From the NCBI GenBank assembly GCA_948146395.1, contig OX411549.1, forward strand, positions 32,138,693 through 32,202,692: 64,000 nucleotides of DNA, in the 5' to 3' direction. Each line of letters starts with the position of its first letter. The stretch's first letter is position 1. The position numbers and the translations under genes are program-made. The notes beneath the pieces are model-generated. The model was not told the origin of the DNA, did not search any database, and worked only from the letters and a program-made list of their open reading frames with translations. Below are positions 21,205 through 30,686 of this stretch, one piece after another. The DNA is from Fragum whitleyi (lineage: Eukaryota > Mollusca > Bivalvia > Cardiida > Cardiidae).

Positions 21205-22116
21205 TTAGTTTTGTTTCCTTTTCTTCTTTGGGATGTCAGATTCAGTCTTTGTCTTTCTCTTTCTTGACTTCTTTGTTTCGTCAATCACTAGTGTAGGGCA
21301 AATGTCTTTCTCCGGGTGATCGCTGGTCTTACAGAAGAAACAGTTTTGATTCTCCTCATTCATGATGATAGTGTCCGATTTGATATCATTTAGGTTTGAT
21401 ATCTCTTCACTACCCACTTTTTCCTGAGAACAGATTTTCTCAGTCTGACTCTCTGTTTCGTTTTTCACATTGTCAATTGTCTGACCGTCATTTTTCTGGG
21501 TGTCATTTACTTCATGGTTATTAATGTCCTGTTGAACATGAGCAGTTTGAGTTTCCACTGAACATTTGTTTTTTAGTGTATTTGTTGGTCCGAACTTTTG
21601 CACAGTGTTTTTTCTATCAACCCTTAAACAGTACCTGTTATGTTCATTACAGTGTGATAGGAATGCGCCAACGTATTCCATATTGTCCAGATCTGGTGTT
21701 CGATCGTTTCTCCTTGAGATCATGATGTCGTGGGTTATTGGATTCACATATACGAAAGCATAGTAAGACTCCTTCCTCGTCTTCTCAGGACAATCTTTCG
21801 CAAAGTGACCCTTTTCGTGACAGATGAAACAAAATTCAGGTCTTCTCATCCCCGGAGCATATATCTCATCTATGGTAAGTGTATCAAATACATTCTGTTT
21901 TGTAATCCGATATTCATCATTGCTGAACTGGTAAGACATGAACATACCAACGTATGGTCCAATATGCTGAATTTGGTAGTCCGCTGGTATGTTGGTTATT
22001 TCGTATTCATGGGTGTATGGGTTAACGTACACCTGCATACGTTTTCTGTTCTTTATCTTTTTCACAACTTCTGACACAATGTCATAACAATTCATGTTCT
22101 TAGCTAATTCAGACAT
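21205..22116 (-). CDS. Polinton zinc-knuckle protein with duplicated domain
   Basis: A 303-aa protein. Two related segments (about residues 28-72 and 122-166) share VYVNP.TH....I...YVG.F.S...N..YR/CL. Between them is a perfect CCHC zinc knuckle, CFICHEKGHFAKDC (C96, C99, H104, C109), as in retroviral Gag and cellular RNA-binding proteins. A second Cys/His cluster (C259, C262, H267, C273) has one extra residue before the last Cys. A Q/N/E-rich linker precedes it and a basic nuclear-localisation-like tail (KKSRKRKTK...KKKRKQN) ends the protein. A role in single-stranded nucleic acid binding is inferred. It is divergent from the polymerase gene, with 158 bp between the starts, and each gene has its own TATA box. 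Confidence 0.85.
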   Translation of the reverse strand: MSELAKNMNCYDIVSEVVKKIKNRKRMQVYVNPYTHEYEITNIPADYQIQHIGPYVGMFMSYQFSNDEYRITKQNVFDTLTIDEIYAPGMRRPEFCFICHEKGHFAKDCPEKTRKESYYAFVYVNPITHDIMISRRNDRTPDLDNMEYVGAFLSHCNEHNRYCLRVDRKNTVQKFGPTNTLKNKCSVETQTAHVQQDINNHEVNDTQKNDGQTIDNVKNETESQTEKICSQEKVGSEEISNLNDIKSDTIIMNEENQNCFFCKTSDHPEKDICPTLVIDETKKSRKRKTKTESDIPKKKRKQN

Positions 22117-22173
22117 GTCTTCTCTCTACAAAGATTTGTGAGTGAATGATGAAATACCATGAAAGCTACGTGG

Positions 22174-22219
22174 TATTTATACAGTTATGAACTGGTGAGT
22201 CATGAATACCCTATAAAAG
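22174..22219. promoter_or_regulatory. divergent promoters of zinc-knuckle and PolB genes
   Basis: TATAAATA on the minus strand (22181-22174) is 58 nt before the zinc-knuckle ATG. TATAAAAG on the plus strand (22212-22219) is 56 nt before the polymerase ATG. The two TATA boxes are only 30 bp apart, so the genes are probably co-regulated. Confidence 0.7.
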
Positions 22220-22274
22220 CTGTGATTTGTTTCATTTCGATATCAGTTCTTTGTGAACACCCGAAAGAGAAATC

Positions 22275-25200
22275 ATGTCAAAACGAAAAAGGGAAGATGA
22301 TAATGATGAATGGATTCCACTCCATAAACGTAAGTGGAAAAGAATTAAACTTTTGGACTACAGTGACTCAGAGTCTAATGAGTCAAACAAAGCAAGTGAG
22401 TCGGAAAAAGATGTTCCGATGCAAGATGATACTGATTCATCTGATGATGAATTTTGGATACCAAAAAAGAAAAGGCCAAAACCTATTGAATCGGATGATG
22501 AAGTAGAAGAAGAAAAATCGCCTGGATCTATGAGAGAAAAATACAAGCTGTCCAAAGTAATAAATAAGAAGTCCAGGTTATTTAGAACTGACTCACATGT
22601 TGTGTCAGTGACATTTAAAGAATTTGATGAAATTTCACCTCAACAACTTGGAACTTTGTTTGATGATATTACAACCCAACTGAGCGAGACACTTGATACT
22701 GAACCAGATGACAAAATCAGAGTTACCATCAACCACCCCGCTTTAGATATGGGGATACATATACCTTTCATGGATGTTCGTGATTTAAATGGTGAAATAT
22801 TCTTAAGTGAGATTGAAAAAGTCATGCAGTCAAATACTGAATTCAAGGTAGATGATGGTGAAATGAAATTAGATGTTACACACACACGATTACCAAGTGG
22901 CGGAGGAAAAAGAAAGGTAGTTGAACTTGATACGAAAGTTTTTGCAAAGAAGAAAAAATCAATTGTTGAAATTAAAAATGCAGAAGACAGTATGTGTTTT
23001 GCAAGGGCAGTTGTCGTTGGAAAACATTATGTTAACCGAGATGATAGTGATGAATGGAAAAGAAAATGGAATTTTATTCAACGTTCAAACAAGACGATGC
23101 AAAAGGAGGAAGCTGAACGTTTACTGATGGAAGTAGGAATTTCTCCTAACAAACCATGTGGAGTTGATGAGTACAAGCTGGTCCAGACCTATTTGTACGA
23201 GCAGAACTATGTGATCAAAGTCCATCAACAACATTCAAAAGTGGAAATGACATTTCAACATCCAGTAGTGCACCAGGATAGCAAAGTGATACATTTGTAT
23301 TACCATCAAGGACATTATGACTTTATCACAAGTATGACAGGGTTTCTATCCTGTGGCTATTATTGTGAATTTTGTGATGTTGGATATGATCATAGAGAGT
23401 CGCATTACTGTGAGTACATTTGTTCAGCTTGTTTCACATCCCCTCGTTGTGATATTTACAACATAGAATTTTACTGTCATGGTTGTAAAAGAAAGTTTTT
23501 TGGTCAAGAATGCTTTGATAATCATAGAAGAATTGAAGGTAAAAAGAAAAAATCCATATGTAATCTGGTAAAACTTTGCAGTAAATGCAAGCAACAATAC
23601 AATGTTAGAACAAATAATCATGTTTGCAAAGGCATGAAAAGGTGTCGTTACTGCAAAAAGGTTACTAATTCTGATCATCGTTGTCATATTCAGCCTTACG
23701 AAAGTAAGATACAGAAAGGCGACAATGGTGATAGAGAATTTAAAAAAGAAAAAAAGTCTTGCAAGGATGATCAAAGTGATGATGATGTGGATGATGATGA
23801 TGTAGGTGATATAAAGAATAAACCATTGTTTATTTTCTATGATTTCGAATGCAAGCAAGATACTGGTCTACATATTCCAAACTATTGCATAGCACAGAGA
23901 GCTTGTGATGAATGCATAGATAAGTCACTTGATTATCACTGTTCAACATGCAGTGAGTTTGCCGAAGGAAGGGAGGTTATATTTCAAGGTGATAGCACTC
24001 TGACTGATTTTTGTAAATGGCTTTTCTCTAAGCAGCACAAGGGTATGACTGCTATAGCTCACAATGCAAAAGGATACGATGCCCAATTTATCTTGAATGA
24101 AATAATAAGAATTGGGAATCAACCCCCATCTCTGATCATGAATGGTAACAGTATCATGAAATTGGAGTTGAATGGAGTTCGTTTGATCGACTCCTATAAC
24201 TTCATGAACTTTCGTCTTGGTAAATTCCCTGATACGTTTGGTCTGGAAGAAATGAAAAAGGGGTTCTTTCCTCATCTTGCCAACACTGATCAGTTTTGGG
24301 ACTATGATGGTCCATATCTTGATACCTCCTATTACATGTGTGACTCTATGTCCCCAGAATTAAGAAAAGAGTTCATGAAATGGTATAATGAAAAGGTTAC
24401 AAACAAAGAAACTTTCAATTTTCAAAAAGAAATGGAGTCATATTGTCGTTCAGATGTTGATATCCTCAGAAGGGGGTGTGGTCATTTCAGGAAAGTGTTT
24501 ATTGAGTACGGAGGTATTGATCCATTACTGGAAGCTATAACAATAGCTGATGCATGTAACAAGGTCTGGAGAAGTAGATATTTGCCCAAAGGTCAAATTG
24601 CAATTATTTCAAGTAAGGATTCCTCCAGACGTCGTTTCTCTATGAAAGCCATTCGTTGGCTCCAAAGTATTGCAAATGAAAAGGGCATCTTTATCCAGCA
24701 TGCCCGGAATTTGGGAGAATTTGAGATCAAGTCTTTATCTGTTGATGGATTTCATGCAGAAACCAACACAGTGTACGAATTTCTTGGTGATCTATGGCAC
24801 GGTTGTCCAGTCTGCTACCCAAACCGTTTACAAACCAACCCAATTAATGGTTTTACGATGCAAACTTTGTATAACGATACAATGGCCCGTCTACAATATC
24901 TAAAGAGGTTAGGCTATAAAGTAGAATACATTTGGGAACATGAGTTTGATGCAAGAGTAAAAAAAGACAAAGATTATCGTGAATTAATCAATGGTTTATT
25001 CCCATACTCTGACCCAATAGATCCAAGGGACGGACTGTATGGCGGGCGTTGTAATGCAGTCAAGATTGCTCATGAGATAGACGAATCAAGTGAAAAAGAA
25101 ATTAAGTACATTGACATTTGCTCTTTGTATCCTTATGTATGCAAGTATAAATCCTACCCTGTTGGTCACCCGAAAGTCCTGACAAGCGAAAGCATTGACA

Positions 25201-26384
25201 TTCAAAACATTAGGCAGTATGAAGGTCTTGTCAAATGTAAGGTGTTGCCACCTGATGATTTGCTTCACCCTATTTTACCCGTACATTGTAATAACAAAAT
25301 GATGTTTCCACTATGTAGAACATGTGCGGAAGAAAGTTCACAGACTTGCTCTCACAATGAAAACGAGAGAGCGTTGATAGGAACATGGGTCACAGTTGAA
25401 TTGTTCAAGGCTTTGGACTGTGGCTACAGATTACTTCATGTCTTTGAAGTTTGGCACTTTGAATCTCTCTCCAATAATTTCTTTAGGGGGTATGTTGACA
25501 ACTTTTTGAAAATTAAACAAGAAGCCAGTGGTTATCCTGAATGGTGTAAAACCCAAGATGACAAAGATACATTTATTCGGGAATATGAATCAGATGAAGG
25601 AATCAGTCTCGATCCTACAATGATTAAAAAGAACAAAGGAAGAAGGGCATTTGCAAAGATAATGTTAAATTGTCTATGGGGAAAACTTGCCCAAAGAGAG
25701 GTATTGACCCAATCAGAATATATATCAAAACCATCAAAATACTTTGAACTGGTCAACAACCCTAACTACATTATCAAACATGTAGAAATATTCAATGAAG
25801 AATGTCCATTCATTCTGGTAAACTATGAATCAAAGCTGGATCATGTTGAGACCCATGGAACAGCCAATGTCATTGTCGGATCATATGTTACGGCCTATGC
25901 TAGACTTGAATTATATAGCATCCTAGAAAAACTGAATGATAGAGTGTTGTACTTTGACACTGATAGTTGCATGTACATTCATGACCCACAGTTATGGAAT
26001 CCACCTATTATCAATAGTAGATTGGGGAAATGGACCGATGAAGAACCCAACTCAAAAATTGTTAAGTTCAGAGGGTTGGGTCCAAAAAACTATGCATATC
26101 AATTGGTTACCAAAGATGGTGATATTGAAAGTAAATGTAAAGTCAAGGGTATAACCTTAGACTACAAAACTTGCAAGTTGGTCAATTTTGATGCATTTAC
26201 AAAATGTATGCAGGATCGAAGTACTGAAATTAAGATAACCTATGACTGTAGAATCAGGAGACATAGAGATAGAAAAGTCACTAGTGAAGCACAAACAAAA
26301 ACATTTAGATCAGTATATACAAAGAGAGTAATGGTCAATGATATAGATACTGTCCCATTTGGACATGAAAGTATTAGGGTATAA
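22275..26384 (+). CDS. pPolB: protein-primed family B DNA polymerase
   Basis: A 1369-aa replicative polymerase of the Polinton/adenovirus/phi29 protein-primed group that copies the linear element. The N-terminus is acidic and basic with a KKSIVEIKNAEDSMCFARAV motif (about 228) common in Polinton polymerases, followed by a Cys/His-rich region (about 365-470). Exonuclease motifs: FYDFE (about 521), AIAHNAKGYD (about 595), YCRSDVD (about 722). Polymerase motifs: A, DICSLYP (about 945); B, KIMLNCLWG (about 1126, where many homologues have NSxYG); C, YFDTDS (about 1226). FLGDLWHGCPVCYP (about 835) is a conserved Polinton insertion. The frame is intact and intronless. A TATA box lies 56 nt upstream and AATAAA 4 nt after the stop. 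Confidence 0.97.
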   Translation: MSKRKREDDNDEWIPLHKRKWKRIKLLDYSDSESNESNKASESEKDVPMQDDTDSSDDEFWIPKKKRPKPIESDDEVEEEKSPGSMREKYKLSKVINKKSRLFRTDSHVVSVTFKEFDEISPQQLGTLFDDITTQLSETLDTEPDDKIRVTINHPALDMGIHIPFMDVRDLNGEIFLSEIEKVMQSNTEFKVDDGEMKLDVTHTRLPSGGGKRKVVELDTKVFAKKKKSIVEIKNAEDSMCFARAVVVGKHYVNRDDSDEWKRKWNFIQRSNKTMQKEEAERLLMEVGISPNKPCGVDEYKLVQTYLYEQNYVIKVHQQHSKVEMTFQHPVVHQDSKVIHLYYHQGHYDFITSMTGFLSCGYYCEFCDVGYDHRESHYCEYICSACFTSPRCDIYNIEFYCHGCKRKFFGQECFDNHRRIEGKKKKSICNLVKLCSKCKQQYNVRTNNHVCKGMKRCRYCKKVTNSDHRCHIQPYESKIQKGDNGDREFKKEKKSCKDDQSDDDVDDDDVGDIKNKPLFIFYDFECKQDTGLHIPNYCIAQRACDECIDKSLDYHCSTCSEFAEGREVIFQGDSTLTDFCKWLFSKQHKGMTAIAHNAKGYDAQFILNEIIRIGNQPPSLIMNGNSIMKLELNGVRLIDSYNFMNFRLGKFPDTFGLEEMKKGFFPHLANTDQFWDYDGPYLDTSYYMCDSMSPELRKEFMKWYNEKVTNKETFNFQKEMESYCRSDVDILRRGCGHFRKVFIEYGGIDPLLEAITIADACNKVWRSRYLPKGQIAIISSKDSSRRRFSMKAIRWLQSIANEKGIFIQHARNLGEFEIKSLSVDGFHAETNTVYEFLGDLWHGCPVCYPNRLQTNPINGFTMQTLYNDTMARLQYLKRLGYKVEYIWEHEFDARVKKDKDYRELINGLFPYSDPIDPRDGLYGGRCNAVKIAHEIDESSEKEIKYIDICSLYPYVCKYKSYPVGHPKVLTSESIDIQNIRQYEGLVKCKVLPPDDLLHPILPVHCNNKMMFPLCRTCAEESSQTCSHNENERALIGTWVTVELFKALDCGYRLLHVFEVWHFESLSNNFFRGYVDNFLKIKQEASGYPEWCKTQDDKDTFIREYESDEGISLDPTMIKKNKGRRAFAKIMLNCLWGKLAQREVLTQSEYISKPSKYFELVNNPNYIIKHVEIFNEECPFILVNYESKLDHVETHGTANVIVGSYVTAYARLELYSILEKLNDRVLYFDTDSCMYIHDPQLWNPPIINSRLGKWTDEEPNSKIVKFRGLGPKNYAYQLVTKDGDIESKCKVKGITLDYKTCKLVNFDAFTKCMQDRSTEIKITYDCRIRRHRDRKVTSEAQTKTFRSVYTKRVMVNDIDTVPFGHESIRV

Positions 26385-26388
26385 AAAC

Positions 26389-26394
26389 AATAAA
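26389..26394 (+). terminator. AATAAA after the polymerase gene
   Basis: Lies 4 nt beyond the PolB stop codon. It is the nearest poly(A) signal to this gene, and no histone-like hairpin follows. Confidence 0.45.
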
Positions 26395-26623
26395 AACTTT
26401 TAGAGGGATATCATTTCTTGTGAACAAGCTGAACACTGTACATTAAGATATTGATTTTGTCTCTTAGAAAACAATGTTTGTTTTAGTTCATTTGGTATTG
26501 TACTTAACACATGATTTTGTAAGACAAAAACTGATTAGGAATGAACTAGAAAAAGAGATTTCACGATTATTACATCTTATAGACAATTCTATCAATGAGA
26601 AAAAATGATTAAAGAACTGTAAG

Positions 26624-27388
26624 ATGATAACATTTCTGGCATCTATTATTTACTATTTATCTACGGTGAATTTCAAAATGTTGCCTTATCAACTTCCACT
26701 ACCAATTGAGTTACGTGAAAAGATCTACAAGATATTCATCGGATATCATACAATGGATAAAGATATACAAGAAAGAATGAAAGTTGTTTGTATATCAATG
26801 TGGATTCGAAAGATGAAAAATGGAATCACGAGAGGACAGCCTGCAATAGAATTGTTTAAAATGAGAGAATATATACAGGAGATGATAAACGATACACAGT
26901 TCGACGATAGTGAAATAAAAGTGTTGACAAGTGTCTTACTTAATAACTTCTACTTTTGGAGGGATAGAGATACATATCAGTGGACATTTAAAACACCAAT
27001 GCTGAATGGGAGAACATGTAGTGAATTCATTGAGAAACTTAAAAGAAAAGCTAAGCAATTTAACTTTTACATGATGTATAAAAAGACATGGATTGATCAT
27101 GTGAATTATCGAACTACTCCAACTACTGTTGAAGAAGTTGAAGCAATAGAGGGATTCATTATATTTGACAGAGATGTTAGCAAAGAAATAGTGTCCTCCA
27201 CAGTTTCATCCTGTATAGTGCTTCCTGTCAATGAAGTGGATTACAAACCGGATAGTAATACATTCTTCTTTCCATTTGAATTAGGAAATCGTGAAGTAGG
27301 AAAGACAAGTATTATAGTATCCGAATCAATATTGAATCATTATTGGACATGGATAAGTGGACTTAAAGGTGGATTTAATCATGACTAA
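26624..27388 (+). CDS. Polinton protein, possible F-box-like N-terminus
   Basis: A 254-aa protein not assigned to a family. The first ATG is used here, but the methionine 19 codons in may be the true start because the intervening stretch is hydrophobic and the fold seems to begin with LPYQLPLPIELREKIYKIF. That segment plus the following ~25 residues (ERMKVVCISMWIRKM) resembles the LPxE..I...L...V...W pattern of F-box motifs, which link substrates to SCF ubiquitin ligases. The resemblance is weak. The rest is mixed alpha/beta with no recognised motif. It sits between the polymerase gene and the AT-rich block, so it may be the last early gene. Confidence 0.75.
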   Translation: MITFLASIIYYLSTVNFKMLPYQLPLPIELREKIYKIFIGYHTMDKDIQERMKVVCISMWIRKMKNGITRGQPAIELFKMREYIQEMINDTQFDDSEIKVLTSVLLNNFYFWRDRDTYQWTFKTPMLNGRTCSEFIEKLKRKAKQFNFYMMYKKTWIDHVNYRTTPTTVEEVEAIEGFIIFDRDVSKEIVSSTVSSCIVLPVNEVDYKPDSNTFFFPFELGNREVGKTSIIVSESILNHYWTWISGLKGGFNHD

Positions 27389-27397
27389 CGAACTGTT

Positions 27398-27600
27398 TAA
27401 AAACTTGTTGATGATTTTGTTTTTAAAAAATGAAAGTTGTGATTTTCAAAAAACTTTTTTGAAAATATTTTTGAAAATATTTTTTGAAAATATTTTAAAA
27501 AATATTTTTAAAAAATATTTTTAAAAAATATTATTTGAAAAATATTTTCAAAAATATTTTTTTTAAAAAATGTTTTTTTAAAAATATAAAATGAAATTGT
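27398..27600. repeat. AT-rich palindromic block between early and late halves
   Basis: An almost pure A/T stretch made of repeated AAAATATTTT-type palindromes (GAAAATATTTT, AAAAAATATTTTT) with very few G/C bases. It is the longest non-coding gap of the core region and sits at the switch from the divergent left genes to the compact one-strand right block. It could be an easily melted region, a promoter or a boundary; the function is unknown. Confidence 0.65.
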
Positions 27601-27733
27601 AAATATGTTATTGTAAAAAAAAAATGTTGTAAAAGAATGTTTTATGTTTCAAAAATGTTAAAGAATAAAAGTTATAAAATGAATATATCTTTGTCATTTT
27701 ATTTCTACCCATTGAATGGTTAGGACGTAAGAA

Positions 27734-28399
27734 ATGGATGTAGATATTCTCTCCCTCTTGTTTAACCATCCTTGTAATATTTTCATTTCTGGTCCAAGTG
27801 GATGTGGTAAAACAGAATTCGTTCACAAATTGATAGATTATCGTGAAGATTTATTTGACATTGCACCAAAAAGAATTACTTGGTGTTATAAAGAATGGCA
27901 AAATGCATACAGTATCATGAAAGAAAAATTTGATTTCATTACTTTCATTGACGGAATACCTGAAGATGAAAATGAAATTGTAAGTGATACATCTATACCA
28001 CATTTGGTAATATTTGATGATATGTTAGGAGAAAAGGATGAAGAGAAAATCAAATTATGGTTTACTAGAAAAGGTCATCATCGTAATGCAAGTGTCATCT
28101 ATATAACACAAAACATGTTTTCACAGTCGAAATCAAGTAGAACCATTAGTTTGAATTCAAGATACATGATACTTTTTCGCAATGAACGTGATAATAACCA
28201 AATAAAGACTCTAGCAAATCAAATGCAAGCTCCACACTTGATTCCTGCGTACAATGATGCAACATCCTTGCCTCATGGTTATTTGGTCATTGATTTTCAT
28301 TCTCGAACGCAAAAAGTATTGAGATTAAGAACTGATATATTTCATAGATGGTATACAAAGAATGAAGATCAAGGTCCAATTATTTATTCACCTGTATAA
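27734..28399 (+). CDS. ATP: A32-like genome packaging ATPase
   Basis: A 221-aa P-loop ATPase of the FtsK/HerA superfamily, expected to pump the element's DNA into capsids. The Walker A motif GPSGCGKT is at residues 20-27, Walker B LVIFDDML around D95/D96, and the downstream VIYITQN sensor-like strand at 121-127. Length and motif spacing match Polinton, virophage and poxvirus A32 ATPases. It is the first gene of the compact block. Coding starts directly at the ATG after the AT-rich region, and the next gene begins 57 nt after its stop. Confidence 0.93.
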   Translation: MDVDILSLLFNHPCNIFISGPSGCGKTEFVHKLIDYREDLFDIAPKRITWCYKEWQNAYSIMKEKFDFITFIDGIPEDENEIVSDTSIPHLVIFDDMLGEKDEEKIKLWFTRKGHHRNASVIYITQNMFSQSKSSRTISLNSRYMILFRNERDNNQIKTLANQMQAPHLIPAYNDATSLPHGYLVIDFHSRTQKVLRLRTDIFHRWYTKNEDQGPIIYSPV

Positions 28400-28456
28400 A
28401 TGGGTGAACTTGTGATCATTCAAGTCCAGTCTTTTGATCTATGTCATTGAGTGAAC

Positions 28457-29386
28457 ATGGCCTTACCAAGAACATCTACATCAGTGATTCATGCTTTACA
28501 GAACTTAAGTCGACAGACAAACAAGTATGAAAGAGAAGCGTTATTGAATGCTGGTTTAAAGGAAATATTGAAATGGTTTTCTTTGGCAGCACAAAATATC
28601 ATTGAAAATAGAATCAAGCTACCAAAGCAAACTGTTACATATATGAATAAACATAGAGATGATGTAGCTAAGCTTGCAGATCCAAACATTAATGAACAAG
28701 TAAAACGTAAAATCATATTGAAACCAGGTGGTGGTGGTTTTCTTGGTGGTGTAATAATTAGAAGTCTCCTCAGATGGGATGGAGAAAGAACTGCAAGAAA
28801 ATTTGGTCATGATAAAAAATCTGTTAAAAGAAAATCTCCTAAGAAGAAAGTTGTAAAAAGGAAATCTCCAAAGAAAAATTCTGTTAAGAAAAAAGTTGTG
28901 AAAAGAAAATCTCCAAAGAAAAAAGTTGTGAAAAGAAATTTGAAAAGAAAATCACCAAAGAAAAATTTTCCAAAGAAATCAAAAAACAAATTCTTGATTG
29001 ATGAAAGGTTCATTACAATGAGAAGATCACATAGACCTTTTTCTAAAATGTCATCAACAAATGTTACACCAAATGTTTCCCCCATTTCATCAATTCATTC
29101 ACCACAAACACCGATGCATATATCTCCACCTTCATTCTTATCAAGTTCTATGTCTCCGAATTCATCTGCCCGTTTTTCAACCCCAATCTCAAGTTCAACC
29201 TCTGATTCAAGTTATGGCAGTGATTTCATTACACCACGACGTATGCCAAAATCAAGTCAGCAGAAACTTAGAAACAGAAAATATGGAATTGCACCCTTTT
29301 CACCCTTAACAACTTTGGATATGAGAACTGTATCTTCTCCAGCTAGAATAGCTCTTACAGCATTACGAGAAAAATTTTCTATCTAA
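28457..29386 (+). CDS. basic Polinton protein with SPKK-rich H1-like segment
   Basis: A 309-aa protein starting at the ATG at 28457. Residues 1-115 form a conserved-looking domain ending in RKIILKPGGGGFLGG. Then comes a histone-H1-like segment with about eight KSPKKK/RKSPKK units, followed by a Ser/Pro/Thr-rich tail. SPKK motifs bind the DNA minor groove, so a DNA-condensing core protein is a reasonable inference. The N-terminal domain resembles the C-terminal half of the next gene (R.IL.[KQ].GGFL), suggesting an internal gene duplication. AATAAA overlaps its stop codon. Confidence 0.85.
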   Translation: MALPRTSTSVIHALQNLSRQTNKYEREALLNAGLKEILKWFSLAAQNIIENRIKLPKQTVTYMNKHRDDVAKLADPNINEQVKRKIILKPGGGGFLGGVIIRSLLRWDGERTARKFGHDKKSVKRKSPKKKVVKRKSPKKNSVKKKVVKRKSPKKKVVKRNLKRKSPKKNFPKKSKNKFLIDERFITMRRSHRPFSKMSSTNVTPNVSPISSIHSPQTPMHISPPSFLSSSMSPNSSARFSTPISSSTSDSSYGSDFITPRRMPKSSQQKLRNRKYGIAPFSPLTTLDMRTVSSPARIALTALREKFSI

Positions 29387-29446
29387 TAAATACTTTTGAT
29401 ATTACACGCTCTTTATCATTTATGATTTATCTGAAGAAGTGGTAAC

Positions 29447-29818
29447 ATGGTAAAAAAAATAAGAAAAGTTCCTTTAATTAGGAAACATGGTCATATGGTT
29501 ATGGCATTAATGAAATCTTCACCGAAGCTAAGAAAAAAATTAGTAAAAGAATTATCATCTCCAGTGATAAGATGTATATCAGAATGTTGTCACAATGTTT
29601 TAAAAGGCAATGTACACCTAACAGATGCTCAGAAGAAGAAGTTGTATTCAAACCGTCAACATCTTCGAAATCTTGCTTCAAAATCAGTGTCTGTAAAAAA
29701 GAAGAAACGCATTTTGAATCAGAAGGGTGGATTTCTCCCATTGTTAGGGTCTGCATTAATACCATTATTAGGTAAAGCTGTCATAGGAGGGATTGGTGGT
29801 GCAATTAAAGCTTTATAA
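29447..29818 (+). CDS. small basic Polinton protein with GGFLPLL tail
   Basis: A 123-aa, strongly basic protein whose C-terminus runs RILNQKGGFLPLLGSALIPL and then a glycine-rich hydrophobic end. This Lys-rich plus GGFLP arrangement is common in Polinton genomes; the function is not established. A core or internal capsid protein is likely from its charge and its place in the late block. The region around residues 68-110 is similar to residues about 60-105 of the preceding protein. Confidence 0.85.
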   Translation: MVKKIRKVPLIRKHGHMVMALMKSSPKLRKKLVKELSSPVIRCISECCHNVLKGNVHLTDAQKKKLYSNRQHLRNLASKSVSVKKKKRILNQKGGFLPLLGSALIPLLGKAVIGGIGGAIKAL

Positions 29819-29831
29819 TCATAGGATAAAA

Positions 29832-30686
29832 ATGTCAGTAAGAAAAATGGTCATTGTTCCTTTCCAAGTACTTAATGATTTGAAGCAATGGAGAGATGAA
29901 CAAAGTCAAAAACCTATTTTACCACAAAATCCACAAGTAACCAATGTTTCCCACCTTTATAAGGATATGAAAAATACATTAGAAAGAACTGATATTTCTG
30001 AAACAGACAAAGCACAAACGTATGGAGAAACATTGTTCAAACTACAAAATTCATTTGAAAAAGTGAAAAATCCAACATTACCCCAATCTTCAAAAAATCA
30101 AGAAGCGGATCCAAGAACAGAATCAATAAATGTTTCATTACATGATCGTATCTTAGAAAGTGTACCTAAAACCATGCAGAGAAAAGCTAAGCTTCTGTTA
30201 AATATTCTTAGAGATAAAGATAACATATCATGGGATAATCAAGGTATGGTAACATATAAAGGAAAACCCATCCCAGGTTCAAATATCATTGATCTCATAA
30301 ATGATTCATTACGTAAGAGAAAAGGAATTGAACCTAAAGGTTGGGAAGTATTCTCTAAAGCTTTACATGAAAGCAATGTTCCACAAGAAGTAGTCGGAAA
30401 CATGTCAAGATGGCAATGGATGCAAAAATATCTGCCTGAAAGTGAATCTAGTGAATCAGAAATAAGTTTTAGTACGCCCTTTAAAACCCCCGCCAGAAGT
30501 TTAGTAAGATCTCCATCCAAAATGAAAACCATAAAGAAGAGAACCTTAAGCCACTTAAGAAAAATGTCACCATATGCCACGACTCATGAAAAAGAAAAAA
30601 GAAAAGATCTTTACACTCAACAACTTTTAAGTCCTATAAAAAAAGATTCAATTTCTAAAAGTCTTCAGTCATGGGAGGCATACTGA
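29832..30686 (+). CDS. conserved Polinton protein of unknown function
   Basis: A 284-aa protein, starting at the ATG at 29832, 13 nt after the previous stop. A central domain (about residues 110-205) includes KAKLLLNILRD, MVTYKGKPIPGSNIIDLIND and PKGWEVFSKALHESNVPQ, a pattern I associate with a hypothetical protein found beside the integrase in many Polintons. The C-terminal 80 residues are Ser/Lys/Pro-rich and basic. Its last 16 nt overlap the start of the integrase gene in another frame. Confidence 0.85.
   Translation: MSVRKMVIVPFQVLNDLKQWRDEQSQKPILPQNPQVTNVSHLYKDMKNTLERTDISETDKAQTYGETLFKLQNSFEKVKNPTLPQSSKNQEADPRTESINVSLHDRILESVPKTMQRKAKLLLNILRDKDNISWDNQGMVTYKGKPIPGSNIIDLINDSLRKRKGIEPKGWEVFSKALHESNVPQEVVGNMSRWQWMQKYLPESESSESEISFSTPFKTPARSLVRSPSKMKTIKKRTLSHLRKMSPYATTHEKEKRKDLYTQQLLSPIKKDSISKSLQSWEAY

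Noticed and set aside
23424..23858. 144-codon minus-strand frame inside the polymerase gene
   Set aside because: Shadow of the Cys/His-rich and Lys-rich coding region of PolB.
28807..29085. Phe-rich minus-strand frame
   Set aside because: Shadow of the SPKK repeats of the 309-aa protein.
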